From contig NZ_AUIK01000008.1 of the NCBI RefSeq assembly GCF_000423665.1, positions 62,001-126,000 of the forward strand: a stretch of DNA of 64,000 bases, written 5' to 3'. Under the pieces are notes generated by a model. It was given only the letters and a program-made list of their open reading frames with translations. It did no database searches and had not been told where the DNA came from. The position numbers and the translations under genes were made by a program. Source of the DNA: Solirubrobacter soli DSM 22325 (GTDB taxonomy: Bacteria; Actinomycetota; Thermoleophilia; Solirubrobacterales; Solirubrobacteraceae). Positions 1-8,006 of the stretch are shown in pieces. Positions within the stretch are counted from its first letter, which is position 1; every line of letters starts with the position of its first letter.

Positions 1-1
1 C

Positions 2-421
2 GACGCGGAGAAGTACTTCAACGCGGTGCTGAACGTGGTGCTGCTGTTCACCACGGTCTCGTACCTGGCGATCTTCCCGGCGCTGATCAAGCTGCGCTAC
101 TCGCACGGGCACGTCTACCGGCCGTACAAGGTGCCGTTCGGGATGGCCGGCGTGTGGATCTGCGGGGTGCTGACGACGTTCTGGGCGCTGTTCGCCTCGC
201 TCGTCGGGTTCTTCCCGGGGCTGGGCGACGGGTCGTTGTTGAACGATTCCGCGCTGCCCGACGGGTTCTCGCGCGGGACGTTCGAGCTCGTGGTGTTCAT
301 CCCGTTCGCGATCACGCTGCTGATCGGGATCGGGTTCTACATCGCAGGGCGGGGGACGCGCGCGCGGCTCGCCCCGACGGCGCCGCCGTCGCTCCCGCCC
401 AACATTCAACCTGTCGGTTGA
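2..421 (+). CDS. APC-family amino-acid permease, C-terminal fragment
   Basis: The gene starts before the window; 139 residues are visible in an open frame from base 2. Three hydrophobic segments lie at about residues 9-29, 48-71 and 95-117 of the visible part. The loop RPYKVPFG is the R-P-Y/F-K-V-P signature seen near the C-terminal helices of APC-superfamily amino-acid/polyamine permeases. The protein ends in a basic, proline-rich cytosolic tail. It should be an inner-membrane transporter, but the substrate cannot be read from this part. Its stop codon lies inside the first of two inverted repeats that belong to the next gene. Confidence 0.85.
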   Translation, partial: DAEKYFNAVLNVVLLFTTVSYLAIFPALIKLRYSHGHVYRPYKVPFGMAGVWICGVLTTFWALFASLVGFFPGLGDGSLLNDSALPDGFSRGTFELVVFIPFAITLLIGIGFYIAGRGTRARLAPTAPPSLPPNIQPVG

Positions 422-452
422 CAGTTCTGTTATTCTCAACCTCATGGTTGAG
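406..452 (+). promoter_or_regulatory. Tandem ArsR-type operators and leaderless promoter
   Basis: Two copies of TCAACC-N4-GGTTGA occur at 406-421 and 436-451. The second extends to CTCAACC/GGTTGAG (435-452). Their centres are 30 bp apart, close to three helical turns. The second copy covers the ATG at 444 and the first covers the permease stop codon. TATTCT at 431-436 is a plausible -10 that would start transcription at about 443-444. I infer autorepression by the ArsR protein encoded next. Confidence 0.6.
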
Positions 453-770
453 AGTCTGGACGCCGTCTTCCACGCCTTGTCCAGCGAGCCGCGCCGGGAC
501 CTCCTCGGCGCGCTCGCCGGCGGGGAGCGCACCGTCGGCGACCTGGCGGTCCCGTTCGACATCTCGCTCGCCGCGGTCTCCAAGCACCTCAAGGTGCTCG
601 AGGGCGCGGGGCTGGTCGAGCGGCGCGTCGAAGGTCGGACGACGATCTGCCGGCTCCGGCCTGAGCCGCTGGGCGACGTGCGCGAGTGGGTGACGTTCAT
701 CGAGCAGTTCTGGACCGGGCGGTTGGAGCGGCTGCAGCAACTGCTGGAGCAGGAGCCCGAGGCCGTATGA
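444..770 (+). CDS. ArsR-family winged-helix repressor
   Basis: A 108-residue protein of the usual ArsR/SmtB size. It opens with a helix ending in SSEPRRDLLGAL. The helix-turn-helix is at about residues 35-62, with recognition helix LAAVSKHLKVLEGAGLV, followed by a wing (ERRVEGRTTICRL). No ArsR metal-site cysteines are present, so it is more likely a metal-independent ArsR of the kind often paired with SRPBCC/AHSA1 proteins. No Shine-Dalgarno precedes the ATG. The start is favoured because TATTCT lies 7 bp upstream (leaderless) and because a perfect inverted repeat covers it. It shares ATGA with a small downstream ORF. Confidence 0.85.
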   Translation: MVESLDAVFHALSSEPRRDLLGALAGGERTVGDLAVPFDISLAAVSKHLKVLEGAGLVERRVEGRTTICRLRPEPLGDVREWVTFIEQFWTGRLERLQQLLEQEPEAV

Positions 771-1054
771 CGTTGTTCGCCCACGTCGCCGGCGTCCCGG
801 TCGAGGAGCTGCTGCCGTTCGTGGTCGTCAGCGGCGCCGGGCTGGTCTCAGCCGCGCGCGGCTGGCTCAGCGAGCGCACGCACCGTGCGCAGCTCTTCCT
901 CCACGACGGCCATCTGCGCGACGATCGCGGTCTCGTCGGTCCCGTCCGGGAAGAAGAGCGTGAAGAGGTACTCGCTCCCGGCGCCGTTGGGCACGACGCG
1001 ACTGAAGGCGCCGGTCCGCGGGTCCGCGAGCCGCAGGATGTCGGCCGTCCCTAG
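767..1054 (+). CDS. Small putative membrane protein with antisense tail
   Basis: The ATG overlaps the ArsR stop codon (ATGA), suggesting translational coupling. About the first 40 residues look genuine: a hydrophobic stretch around PVEELLPFVVVSGAGLVSAA is followed by arginines, as in small single-span membrane proteins. The frame then runs about 207 bp antisense to the SRPBCC gene and becomes charged and low in hydrophobics. Either the natural stop was lost or the protein ends earlier through a change not evident here. The function is unknown. The N-terminus is the only part I would trust. Confidence 0.4.
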   Translation: MTLFAHVAGVPVEELLPFVVVSGAGLVSAARGWLSERTHRAQLFLHDGHLRDDRGLVGPVREEEREEVLAPGAVGHDATEGAGPRVREPQDVGRP

Positions 1055-1243
1055 GACGCGGTCCACGCGCAGGTCGATGTGGAGTTCGCCGTTGACGATC
1101 CAGTGATCGCCGTCGGGCTCCACCGTGGTCGCGAAATTCGGCGCCCAGCGGGGGAGCGCGCGGGCGTCGCCGACGATGTCGAGGACGTCGTCCGGCGCCG
1201 CGTCGATCGAGATCTGGCGCGTTTCCGATCTATTCGTATGCAC
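848..1243 (-). CDS. SRPBCC/START-fold polyketide-cyclase-like protein
   Basis: 131 residues from a GTG at 1243. The N-terminal strand (ETRQISIDAAPDDVLDIV), the helix containing DARALPRWAP and the following beta-rich part with WIVNGELHIDLRV match the helix-grip fold of SRPBCC proteins, which enclose a hydrophobic ligand. A longer ATG start at 1333 would overlap the divergent MarR gene by about 60 bp and add residues unlike the family. TACGAT at 1255-1250 is correctly placed as a -10 for a leaderless GTG. It diverges from a MarR gene across a large inverted repeat, which is probably its control region. The ligand is unknown. Confidence 0.75.
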   Translation of the reverse strand: MHTNRSETRQISIDAAPDDVLDIVGDARALPRWAPNFATTVEPDGDHWIVNGELHIDLRVDRVLGTADILRLADPRTGAFSRVVPNGAGSEYLFTLFFPDGTDETAIVAQMAVVEEELRTVRALAEPAARG

Positions 1244-1270
1244 GTGCTTATCGTAAGCGTGTGCATACGA
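1234..1270. promoter_or_regulatory. 37-bp inverted repeat in divergent SRPBCC/MarR spacer
   Basis: The outer arms TCGTATGCAC (1234-1243) and GTGCATACGA (1261-1270) are perfect complements. The inner arms GCTTA (1246-1250) and TAAGC (1254-1258) continue the symmetry, so 15 of 18 positions pair about centre 1252. This is a typical extended site for a MarR dimer or dimer pair. It covers the SRPBCC start and ends one base before the MarR ATG, so binding should block both promoters. Confidence 0.6.
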
Positions 1271-1271
1271 T

Positions 1272-1700
1272 ATGTCAACGCGTACGATCCCGTGGGTGCG
1301 CGAGGACCTGGGAGCGCTGTTCGCCCGCATCACCCGCCGGCTGATCGAGCTCGAGCGGCCGATCCTCGACGCCCACGGGCTGACGATGTGGGGCTACGTG
1401 GCCTTGAACCACGTCGCGCTGTCGCCTCCATCGACCCAGCTGGCGCTGGCGGCGGCGATCGGCCACGACAAGACGCGCCTGATCGGGGTTCTGGACGGGT
1501 TGGAGCGCGACGGCCTGATCACCCGCTCGGCCGACCCTTCGGATCGCCGCGCCAAGCTCGTCCGGATCACGTCGGTGGGTGTGGAGCGCCACACGGCGGT
1601 CGTCGCCGACATCCGGACGATGGAGGACGAGCTGCTCGCGTCGCTGCCGGCCGGCGAGCGCGAGGCGCTGCTCGCGGCGTTGCGCCGGCTCGCGGCTTGA
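1272..1700 (+). CDS. MarR-family transcriptional regulator
   Basis: 142 residues, normal for MarR. N- and C-terminal helices (LGALFARITRRLIELERPIL; the last about 30 residues) should form the dimer interface. The winged helix lies at about residues 57-105, with recognition helix DKTRLIGVLDGLERDGLI and wing DPSDRRAKLVRIT, the classic MarR D-x-R-D/S-R-R pattern. It diverges from the SRPBCC gene over a 37-bp inverted repeat, so autoregulation and control of that neighbour are likely. The effector is unknown. The ATG at 1272 follows the dyad directly and no Shine-Dalgarno is seen. Confidence 0.88.
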   Translation: MSTRTIPWVREDLGALFARITRRLIELERPILDAHGLTMWGYVALNHVALSPPSTQLALAAAIGHDKTRLIGVLDGLERDGLITRSADPSDRRAKLVRITSVGVERHTAVVADIRTMEDELLASLPAGEREALLAALRRLAA

Positions 1701-1756
1701 CCGTTTCTTGACTTTCCCCGGACATCCGCTTGACCTCGTGGCCCGATACAGCTGTC

Positions 1757-2182
1757 GTGCCGTGCTTCAGTCCTGATCCCGCCCGCCCCGACGACCTCGT
1801 GGCGTCGATCGTCGCGCTCACCGAGCGCACGACCAAACTGGCGCTCGACTCAGCTATGGAGGCTGCTCAGGCTGACGCCCTGGGCAAGCTGAGCGTCGTC
1901 GTCGAGCACGTCTGCCGCCTCGCCGTGGGGTGCGGCGTCGCGGCCGGCGAGATCGGCTGGCTCGTGACCGAGCTCGGCACCGCGGGCGCCGATGAGGGGC
2001 AGCTCGCACAGGCCGAACGGGCGATCGCCGCGCTCCAGAGCGCGGTGATCTCGGTGGCCTGCGCCGTTCAGGAGTTCTCAGCCCTAGGTGGACCGGTCGA
2101 GCTCAGCTCCTCCGCCGATGCGTTGCGCCGCTCGGCGATGCAGCTCGACGACCGCCTGCTGGAGCTCCACCCCGCGGCCTAG
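1757..2182 (+). CDS. Hypothetical helical protein
   Basis: About 141 residues from a GTG at 1757; a TTG at 1730 would add nine. GATACA at 1745-1750 lies six bases before the GTG. The sequence is almost all helix-forming (DDLVASIVALTERTTKLALD, then long Ala/Leu/Glu-rich stretches) with no membrane segment or signal peptide. Helical repeats of this kind recall four-helix bundles of methyl-accepting or phasin-like proteins, but I do not recognise a family. Three CTTGAC hexamers precede it, phased 11 and 22 bp apart. Its 3' neighbour is a convergent SDR gene. Confidence 0.55.
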   Translation: MPCFSPDPARPDDLVASIVALTERTTKLALDSAMEAAQADALGKLSVVVEHVCRLAVGCGVAAGEIGWLVTELGTAGADEGQLAQAERAIAALQSAVISVACAVQEFSALGGPVELSSSADALRRSAMQLDDRLLELHPAA

Positions 2183-2190
2183 GAGTCGGC

Positions 2191-3173
<983 letters not shown>

Positions 3174-3174
<1 letters not shown>

Positions 3175-3198
3175 ACAGTCAGTGTAAACTTTCGCTCG
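3174..3198. promoter_or_regulatory. Divergent SDR/TetR promoter-operator
   Basis: The 24-bp spacer holds TACAGTCAGTGTA (3174-3186), symmetric at 10 of 13 positions and a plausible TetR half-site pair. TACACT (minus, 3186-3181) lies six bases from the SDR ATG, and TAAACT (plus, 3185-3190) lies eight bases from the TetR ATG. Both transcripts would be leaderless or nearly so, and both -10 boxes overlap the dyad. Confidence 0.5.
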
Positions 3199-3777
3199 AT
3201 GAACTCAGGACTGCGCGAGCGCAAGAAGGCGGAGACGCGCCAGGCAATCTCCGATGTCGCGACCCGCCTGTTCGAGGCGCGTGGCTTCGAGACCGTCACC
3301 GTGGCGGAGATCGCGGCGGCCGCCAACGTGTCGGCCAAGACCGTCTTCAACTACTTCCCGGCGAAGGAGGACCTGTTCTTCGACGCCGAGGACGCGGTCC
3401 GCGACGCGCTCGTCGCAGCGGTGCCCGACGTCCGCCCACTGCTGCTCGACGGGCCGGTCCTGGGCGCGCTGGAGTGCCGCTGGGAGGACTTCCACGGCGA
3501 ACTGTACGAACGTATGCGGGTGTGGACGGCCACCGAGCACGCCTCCCCCGCCCTGCGCGCCCGCCGGCTCGTCATCACGAACTCGTGGGTGGCGCCGCTG
3601 TCCGTGGCGATCCACCCCGCCTGGGCCTCGATGCTCGTCGGCCTCATCAACCTCCGCAACGACACCTTCGCCCGCGCCCTCCTCGCGGGCCACGACGCCA
3701 AGAAGATCTCCGCCCACCTCCGCGCCACGGTCGGCCCGGGCCTGGACACGCTCTGGCACTCCCCCCGCTTTAGATAA
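3199..3777 (+). CDS. TetR-family transcriptional regulator
   Basis: 192 residues. The N-terminal DNA-binding domain (about 1-60) has the TetR helix-turn-helix VTVAEIAAAANVSAKTVFNY followed by FPAKEDLF. The remaining helical domain carries the ligand pocket and dimer face. An upstream in-frame extension exists but is antisense to the SDR gene. The ATG at 3199 is chosen because family homology begins there and a -10-like TAAACT is eight bases upstream. Divergence from the SDR makes that enzyme its probable target. The inducer cannot be read. Confidence 0.88.
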   Translation: MNSGLRERKKAETRQAISDVATRLFEARGFETVTVAEIAAAANVSAKTVFNYFPAKEDLFFDAEDAVRDALVAAVPDVRPLLLDGPVLGALECRWEDFHGELYERMRVWTATEHASPALRARRLVITNSWVAPLSVAIHPAWASMLVGLINLRNDTFARALLAGHDAKKISAHLRATVGPGLDTLWHSPRFR

Positions 3778-3787
3778 ACAACTCTGA

Positions 3788-3814
3788 CCCCTTACCTGGC
3801 CTTTAGGTAAAGGG
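3788..3814. terminator. Hairpin between convergent TetR and ankyrin genes
   Basis: CCCCTTACCT, a 7-nt loop, then AGGTAAAGGG forms a stem with one bulge. It sits between two convergent stop codons, so it can act for both. CTGACCCCTTA just before and in the left arm resembles the GGGGTCA palindromes seen elsewhere in the window. Confidence 0.5.
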
Positions 3815-3826
3815 CCCGGGCCTGCT

Positions 3827-5494
3827 TTAGGAAAGGTGGGTGGCGAGGGACGTGTGGCCCGCGTGGGACGCCCAGCCGGCGGCGTCGGCGTTGAACTCGC
3901 GGTCGCGGATGGTGCGGTCGGCGCCCGCGGCGAGGAGGAGGTCGACGATGGCGCGGTCGCCGCGGAAGGCCGCCTCATGGAGAGCGGTGGCGCGGCCGGG
4001 CATCGCGTTGACGTCGGCGCCGCGTTCGAGGAGGAGGGCGACCGCATCGGCTTTGGAGGACGCCGCCGCGCGGGCGATCAGGCCGGGCGGCGGCGGGGCG
4101 GTGACGGAGACGTCGGCGGCCATGTAGGCGGCCTCGACCCGCTCGGCCTCGGTCAGCTCGGGCTCGGTGGCGCCCGCGGCACGCAGGGCGCGAACGACGT
4201 CGGTGTGGCCGTGGGCGAGCGCGAGCTCGAGGGCACCGCGGCCTTCGAGGATCGGGTGGGCCGTGCCGCGACCGTCGGGGTCGACGCCCGCGCGAGTGAG
4301 CAGCTCGACCCTGTGCGCGAACCCCTCGACCGCCGCCCACATCAGGCAGTCCTCGGCGTTCTCACGCGGGGTCGGGTGATTGCCGGCGAGGCGCGCATGC
4401 CACACGCCGCCATCCCCGCCGCCGAAGCCGAACTCCAGCAGCAGTTCGAGCCAGCCATCGTCGGCGTGCCAGTGCAGGTTGTAGACCGCCTGGGCGTCGT
4501 TCGGGTCCGCGCCCGCCTCGAGCAGCAGGCGGGCAAGCGCGAGCGAGTCGCGATGCGGCGGCGGGTCCCCCTCTCCCGACCCGAACGCGCCGGTGAGCGC
4601 GGTGAACGGCGGTGACAAGCCTTCCCAGAGGTAACCGGCGTTCGGGTCGGCGCCCGCTTCGAGCAGCAGCCGCGCGACGGCGAGTGCGTCACCGCCCGGC
4701 ACACGCGAGTACAGGACGTAGAGCAGCGGCTCCCACCGATGAGGGCCGCCGAGGGCGTTGACCGCGGGCGGAGCGGCGGCGTCGCCCGGCGCGCTCGGCG
4801 CGGCGTCGCCCGGCGCGCTCGCCGCGGCGTCGCCCGGCGCGCTCGGCGCGGCGTCGCCCGGCGCGCTCGGCGCGGCGTCGCCCGGCGCGCTCGGCGCGGC
4901 GTCGCTCGGCGCGGGCGGAGCGGCGGCATCGCCCGGCGCGGGCGGAGCGGCGGCATCGCCCGGCGCGGGCGGAGCGGCGTCGCCCGGCGCGGGCGGAGCA
5001 GCGGCGTCGCCCGGCGCGGGCGATGCGGCGTCGACGGGGGCGGGCGGTGCGGGGTCACGCCGGGAGGCCGCGGCCAGGAATGAGCGCACGGCGTCGGCGT
5101 CGCCCGCTCCCGCGGCGGCGTGCAGCGACGACCGGGCGATCTCGGGCGCCGCGGCCAGCATGCGGGTGGCCGCCTCCCACCGTGCCGGATCGTCGCCCGA
5201 GTAGGTCAGGCACGCGAGGCGGAGGAACTCGTCCGCCGGGTCCGCGCACTCACCCACCGCGTGCGGCGAGCGGTTGAACCGCGCGACCACGTCGAGGTAC
5301 GCAACCAGCGCGACCCACCCCTCGAAGCCGACGGCGCGCGCGACGACCAGCCGGGCGTCCTCCACCCCGAGCGAGGCCGGCGGGGACGGGTGGTACGCGC
5401 GCACCCACTCGCCCGCCTCCTCCCCGCCCGCGAGCAGCCGCTGGACGTAGCCGTCCATGCCCTCGAGCGTCGGGTTGTGCGGGAGGCGTGGCAC
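3827..5494 (-). CDS. Ankyrin-repeat protein with Ala-Pro-Gly-Asp insert
   Basis: About 555 residues from a GTG at 5494. The N-terminus (PRLPHNPTLEG...) resembles ankyrin proteins that begin with a short LPxxPxLE helix region. Ankyrin units follow: two with LARLLLEAGADPN, then a helical stretch, ALAHGHTDVVRALRAAGA, and a C-terminal run with VALLLERGADVNAMPGRAT and IVDLLLAAGADRTIRD. These mediate protein-protein contacts; no enzyme motif is visible. Residues about 150-245 are APGDAA-type repeats. Other starts are GTG 5527 and ATG 5458. It diverges from a MerR gene whose operator lies between the two starts. It appears cytosolic, as no signal peptide is seen. Confidence 0.75.
   Translation of the reverse strand: MPRLPHNPTLEGMDGYVQRLLAGGEEAGEWVRAYHPSPPASLGVEDARLVVARAVGFEGWVALVAYLDVVARFNRSPHAVGECADPADEFLRLACLTYSGDDPARWEAATRMLAAAPEIARSSLHAAAGAGDADAVRSFLAAASRRDPAPPAPVDAASPAPGDAAAPPAPGDAAPPAPGDAAAPPAPGDAAAPPAPSDAAPSAPGDAAPSAPGDAAPSAPGDAAASAPGDAAPSAPGDAAAPPAVNALGGPHRWEPLLYVLYSRVPGGDALAVARLLLEAGADPNAGYLWEGLSPPFTALTGAFGSGEGDPPPHRDSLALARLLLEAGADPNDAQAVYNLHWHADDGWLELLLEFGFGGGDGGVWHARLAGNHPTPRENAEDCLMWAAVEGFAHRVELLTRAGVDPDGRGTAHPILEGRGALELALAHGHTDVVRALRAAGATEPELTEAERVEAAYMAADVSVTAPPPPGLIARAAASSKADAVALLLERGADVNAMPGRATALHEAAFRGDRAIVDLLLAAGADRTIRDREFNADAAGWASHAGHTSLATHLS
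4760..5050. repeat. 24/27-bp in-frame repeats in the ankyrin gene
   Basis: Tandem units of 24 and 27 bp encode GDAAPSAP and GDAAAPPAP on the minus strand, about ten copies with few differences. All units keep frame. The tract separates the N-terminal helices from the ankyrin stack, so it probably encodes a flexible linker. Confidence 0.8.
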
Positions 5495-5499
5495 CGGGC

Positions 5500-5530
5500 T
5501 TGACTCTCCAGTTGGTGGAGACTGCACGAT
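5500..5530 (+). promoter_or_regulatory. MerR-type promoter with long spacer
   Basis: TTGACT at 5500-5505 and a weak -10 CACGAT at 5525-5530 are separated by 19 bp, the spacing MerR proteins act on by twisting DNA. The inverted repeat TCTCCA-GTTGG-TGGAGA (5505-5521) lies between the boxes, as in MerR operators. Transcription would start at or next to the MerR ATG at 5537. Confidence 0.6.
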
Positions 5531-5536
5531 GATCGC

Positions 5537-6424
5537 ATGACCGCCCTGCTGAGCATCGGAGAGCTCGCGAGCCGCACCGGGTTGCCCGTGCGGACGATTC
5601 GCTTCTACTCCGACGAGGGTGTCGTGCCGCCGGCCGACCGCACCGACGCGGGTTACCGGCTGTACGGCCCGGACGCCCTCGCGCGGCTCGGGCTCGTGCG
5701 CACCCTGCGCGACCTCGGCCTCGACCTCGCGACGATCCGCCGCGTGCTCGAGCGTGAGGTGGACCTCAAAGACGTCGCCGCCGCCCACGCGGCGGCGCTG
5801 GAGGCGCAGATCCGCGTCCTCAAGGTCCAAAAGGCCGTGCTGCAGGCGGTCGCCCGACGTGGCAGCGACCCCAAGGAGATGCAGAAGATGCACCGACTCG
5901 CCCAACTGTCCGACGACGAGCGCAAGCGCGTCGTCGCCGACTTCCTCGACCACATCTTCGACGGCCTCGACATCGACCCCGGCTTCGAGCAACGGATGCG
6001 CAGCGCGGCCCCCGAGCTGCCCGACGACCCGACGCCTGAGCAGGTGGACGCGTGGATCGAGCTCGCCGAGCTGGTCCAGGACGGCGACTTCCGGGACACG
6101 ATCCGGCGCATGTCCGAGCAGCAGTCGGCATCGCGTCAGGCGGGTGAGGAGCTGCCGGACATGCGTGCGGCGGCGGCCGCGGTGAGCGAGAAGGCGGACC
6201 CGTCGCTCGACCCCGAAAGCCCACAGGCGCAAGCGATCGTCGCGGAGATCCTGCCGGCGTTCGGCGAGGCCGACCGACACGCGCTCGCGGACCGGATCGC
6301 CGTCGGCACCGACGCGCGTGCCGAGCGCTACTGGCAGCTGCTGGCGATCATCAACGGCTGGCCCCCGGTGCCGACGACCGTTCCGAAGTGGGAGTGGTTC
6401 GTCGCCGCGCTCCTAGCGGACTGA
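5537..6424 (+). CDS. MerR-family regulator with helical effector domain
   Basis: 295 residues. The N-terminal MerR domain is clear: LSIGELASRTGLPVRTIRFY, then the wing and the R-Y/L-Y motif in GYRLYGPDALARL (about 5-73), then a dimerising coiled coil to about residue 115. The remaining 180 residues are helical with no cysteine pair for metal and no GyrI-like pattern, resembling the C-terminal part of MerR regulators with an uncharacterised ligand. It lies head-to-head with the ankyrin gene and has a 19-bp-spacer promoter. It overlaps the convergent downstream gene by 12 bp. Autoregulation and control of the ankyrin gene are inferred. Confidence 0.88.
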   Translation: MTALLSIGELASRTGLPVRTIRFYSDEGVVPPADRTDAGYRLYGPDALARLGLVRTLRDLGLDLATIRRVLEREVDLKDVAAAHAAALEAQIRVLKVQKAVLQAVARRGSDPKEMQKMHRLAQLSDDERKRVVADFLDHIFDGLDIDPGFEQRMRSAAPELPDDPTPEQVDAWIELAELVQDGDFRDTIRRMSEQQSASRQAGEELPDMRAAAAAVSEKADPSLDPESPQAQAIVAEILPAFGEADRHALADRIAVGTDARAERYWQLLAIINGWPPVPTTVPKWEWFVAALLAD

Positions 6425-7459
6425 CGGCAGCTTCTGCTGGTCCGGGGCGTTGCGTTGATCGACCGGGCCGGCGGCCTGCTGGTTCCACTTGTCGACGGCG
6501 GCGCCGAAGGTGCCGGAGGGCTTGTCGCTGACCTTCGGCGCCTTCGGCACCAGGACGAAGTTCTCGTCCACGGTGAAGCCCCAGGCGCAGCTCGAATAGA
6601 TCACGCCCTCGTCGCTGCCGCCCTTGCCCACGACCGCGGTCTCGAAGGACCAGTCGGTGCTCGGCACCGCCGCGCTCGGGCGGTCGGTGTAGCTCGCGAA
6701 GCCCGACGGGTTCTCGGGGTTCCACTCGGTGGCGTTCGGGCCTGGCTGGGCGTCTGTCGTGTACCCGGCGTAGCCGCTCTGGCCGCCGGTCGAGCGGTCG
6801 ACCGCGGTGTGGTCGCCCGTCTGGCGCGCCTTGCTCTCCTTCTGCCAGTCCGCGTCGTCGTTGGTCCCCGTGTGGACGAGCCGGACGGTCTGGATGTAGG
6901 CGATCGCGGTGGCGCGCACGATGTCGGCGTCCGGCGCGAAGGAGAACGACATCTCGAGCGAATACGGGTTGCCGCTCACCGGCTGCCCGGCGAGGACGTT
7001 GAGCTTGCCGAACACCGACCCGGGCGCCTTGCCGAGCTTGGCCATGATCGGGTCGTGGACGCGCCCGGCGAAGCTCGGGATCTGCCGCATCGCGCCCGCG
7101 TCGAGCTGGCGCAGCTGGTTCTTGTTGAGCGTGGCGAGCATCCGCTGGATGTCCTCCTCGTTCAAGCCGTTCAGCCACTCCGCCGCATCGCCCCAGCTGC
7201 CCTTGGCCTTGGCGGCGTTGAAGCCGGCGATCTTCCGCGCTCGCTCGTCGACTTCCCGAGCCAGCGCGGCGGCGCGGGCGATCGTCGTGTTGCTGTGCCC
7301 GGCGACGAGCTTCGCGCGGGAGAGCGCGGCGCCGCCGCCGCGCATCCGGCCGGCGCGACTCAAGGCGCGCAGCGGCGCCGGAGCCAGTGGCATCGCCGCC
7401 GGTGAAGCCGGCGTCGCGACCATGGGCTCCGCGGGCGTCAGGCTCGCTCGCTCGTCCAC
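6413..7459 (-). CDS. Hypothetical protein with eCIS/DUF4157-associated C-terminal module
   Basis: 348 residues from a GTG at 7459, supported by AGAGGG eight bases upstream. The N-terminus (to about 55) is Pro/Ala/Arg-rich. A helical part (about 55-150) contains WLNGLNEEDIQRMLATLN. The C-terminal 200 residues are beta-rich with IAYIQTVRLVHTG, AVDRS, YDRPS-like SYTDRPSAAVPSTDWSFETA, AWGFTVDENF and a closing AVDKWNQQAAGPVDQRNAPD. From memory, this block resembles the C-terminal region of large DUF4157 (eCIS core-domain) proteins, but no DUF4157 HExxH part is present. It is probably an effector or structural relic without neighbouring sheath or tube genes. It follows two genes in the same orientation. 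Confidence 0.5.
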   Translation of the reverse strand: MDERASLTPAEPMVATPASPAAMPLAPAPLRALSRAGRMRGGGAALSRAKLVAGHSNTTIARAAALAREVDERARKIAGFNAAKAKGSWGDAAEWLNGLNEEDIQRMLATLNKNQLRQLDAGAMRQIPSFAGRVHDPIMAKLGKAPGSVFGKLNVLAGQPVSGNPYSLEMSFSFAPDADIVRATAIAYIQTVRLVHTGTNDDADWQKESKARQTGDHTAVDRSTGGQSGYAGYTTDAQPGPNATEWNPENPSGFASYTDRPSAAVPSTDWSFETAVVGKGGSDEGVIYSSCAWGFTVDENFVLVPKAPKVSDKPSGTFGAAVDKWNQQAAGPVDQRNAPDQQKLPSVR

Positions 7460-7577
7460 GCGCGGAACCCTCTCAGATGGGGATAGAGGATGTGTGAGGG
7501 CGGGCTGAGAGGCGTCGCGGGGCGATGACGGGCGGGAGAGCGAGGCGCGCGGGCGGAGCGGCGCGAGCGAGGCGCGC

Positions 7578-8006
7578 CTACTCGGGCGCGTCGAGTGGGC
7601 GGCCGAGGAAGGCCTCGATCGCCACCCACGCGGCCTGGTGGGCGAGCGGGCCGAGGCGCAGCGTCGCGCCGCCCTCCTCGTCGTCGCGGACCGTCGCGTA
7701 GACGTTGACGCGCTCGAGGCGCGCCTTCTGCTGGGCGGCGCGGGCGGCGCCGCTCTCGCCGTGGTAGCGGGCGTCGATGCCGAAGCGGCCGCCCTCGACC
7801 GGCCAGATCGAGAGCTGATCGGGTGCGAACGTCGGCCCGGTCTCGGCGGGGAGCGCCATGTAGGGCACGAGGTCGGCGCGGGCGGCGCGCTCTGGGACGT
7901 TGCGGCGCGAGGACCAGGAGCGGTCGTCGGGCTGCGTGTCATCGCGCGGCTCGCGCGTGGGCACGAGATCGGTGGTCGGAGGCTTCTCGCGCTTGCGCCG
8001 CGGCAT
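7578..8006 (-). CDS. Hypothetical protein, 142 residues
   Basis: The ATG at 8006 directly abuts the MocR stop codon, so it is probably co-transcribed with it. The first 40 residues are very basic and polar (MPRRKREKPPTT, RDDTQPDDRSWSSRR), so disordered. The rest has strands and helices, including IDARYHGESGAARAAQQKA and GPLAHQAAWVAIEAFLGRP. There is no signal peptide, membrane segment or cysteine. I do not recognise a family. The gap of 118 bp to the next gene holds only a Shine-Dalgarno-like AGAGGG near its end. Confidence 0.55.
   Translation of the reverse strand: MPRRKREKPPTTDLVPTREPRDDTQPDDRSWSSRRNVPERAARADLVPYMALPAETGPTFAPDQLSIWPVEGGRFGIDARYHGESGAARAAQQKARLERVNVYATVRDDEEGGATLRLGPLAHQAAWVAIEAFLGRPLDAPE

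Noticed and set aside
5528..6280. N-terminal extension of the ankyrin frame over MerR
   Set aside because: Antisense to a strong MerR gene and compositionally a shadow; the family N-terminus begins near 5494.
7460..7942. Longer form of the eCIS-like protein
   Set aside because: Would overlap the 142-residue gene in another frame and lacks homology-like composition; GTG 7459 has a Shine-Dalgarno.
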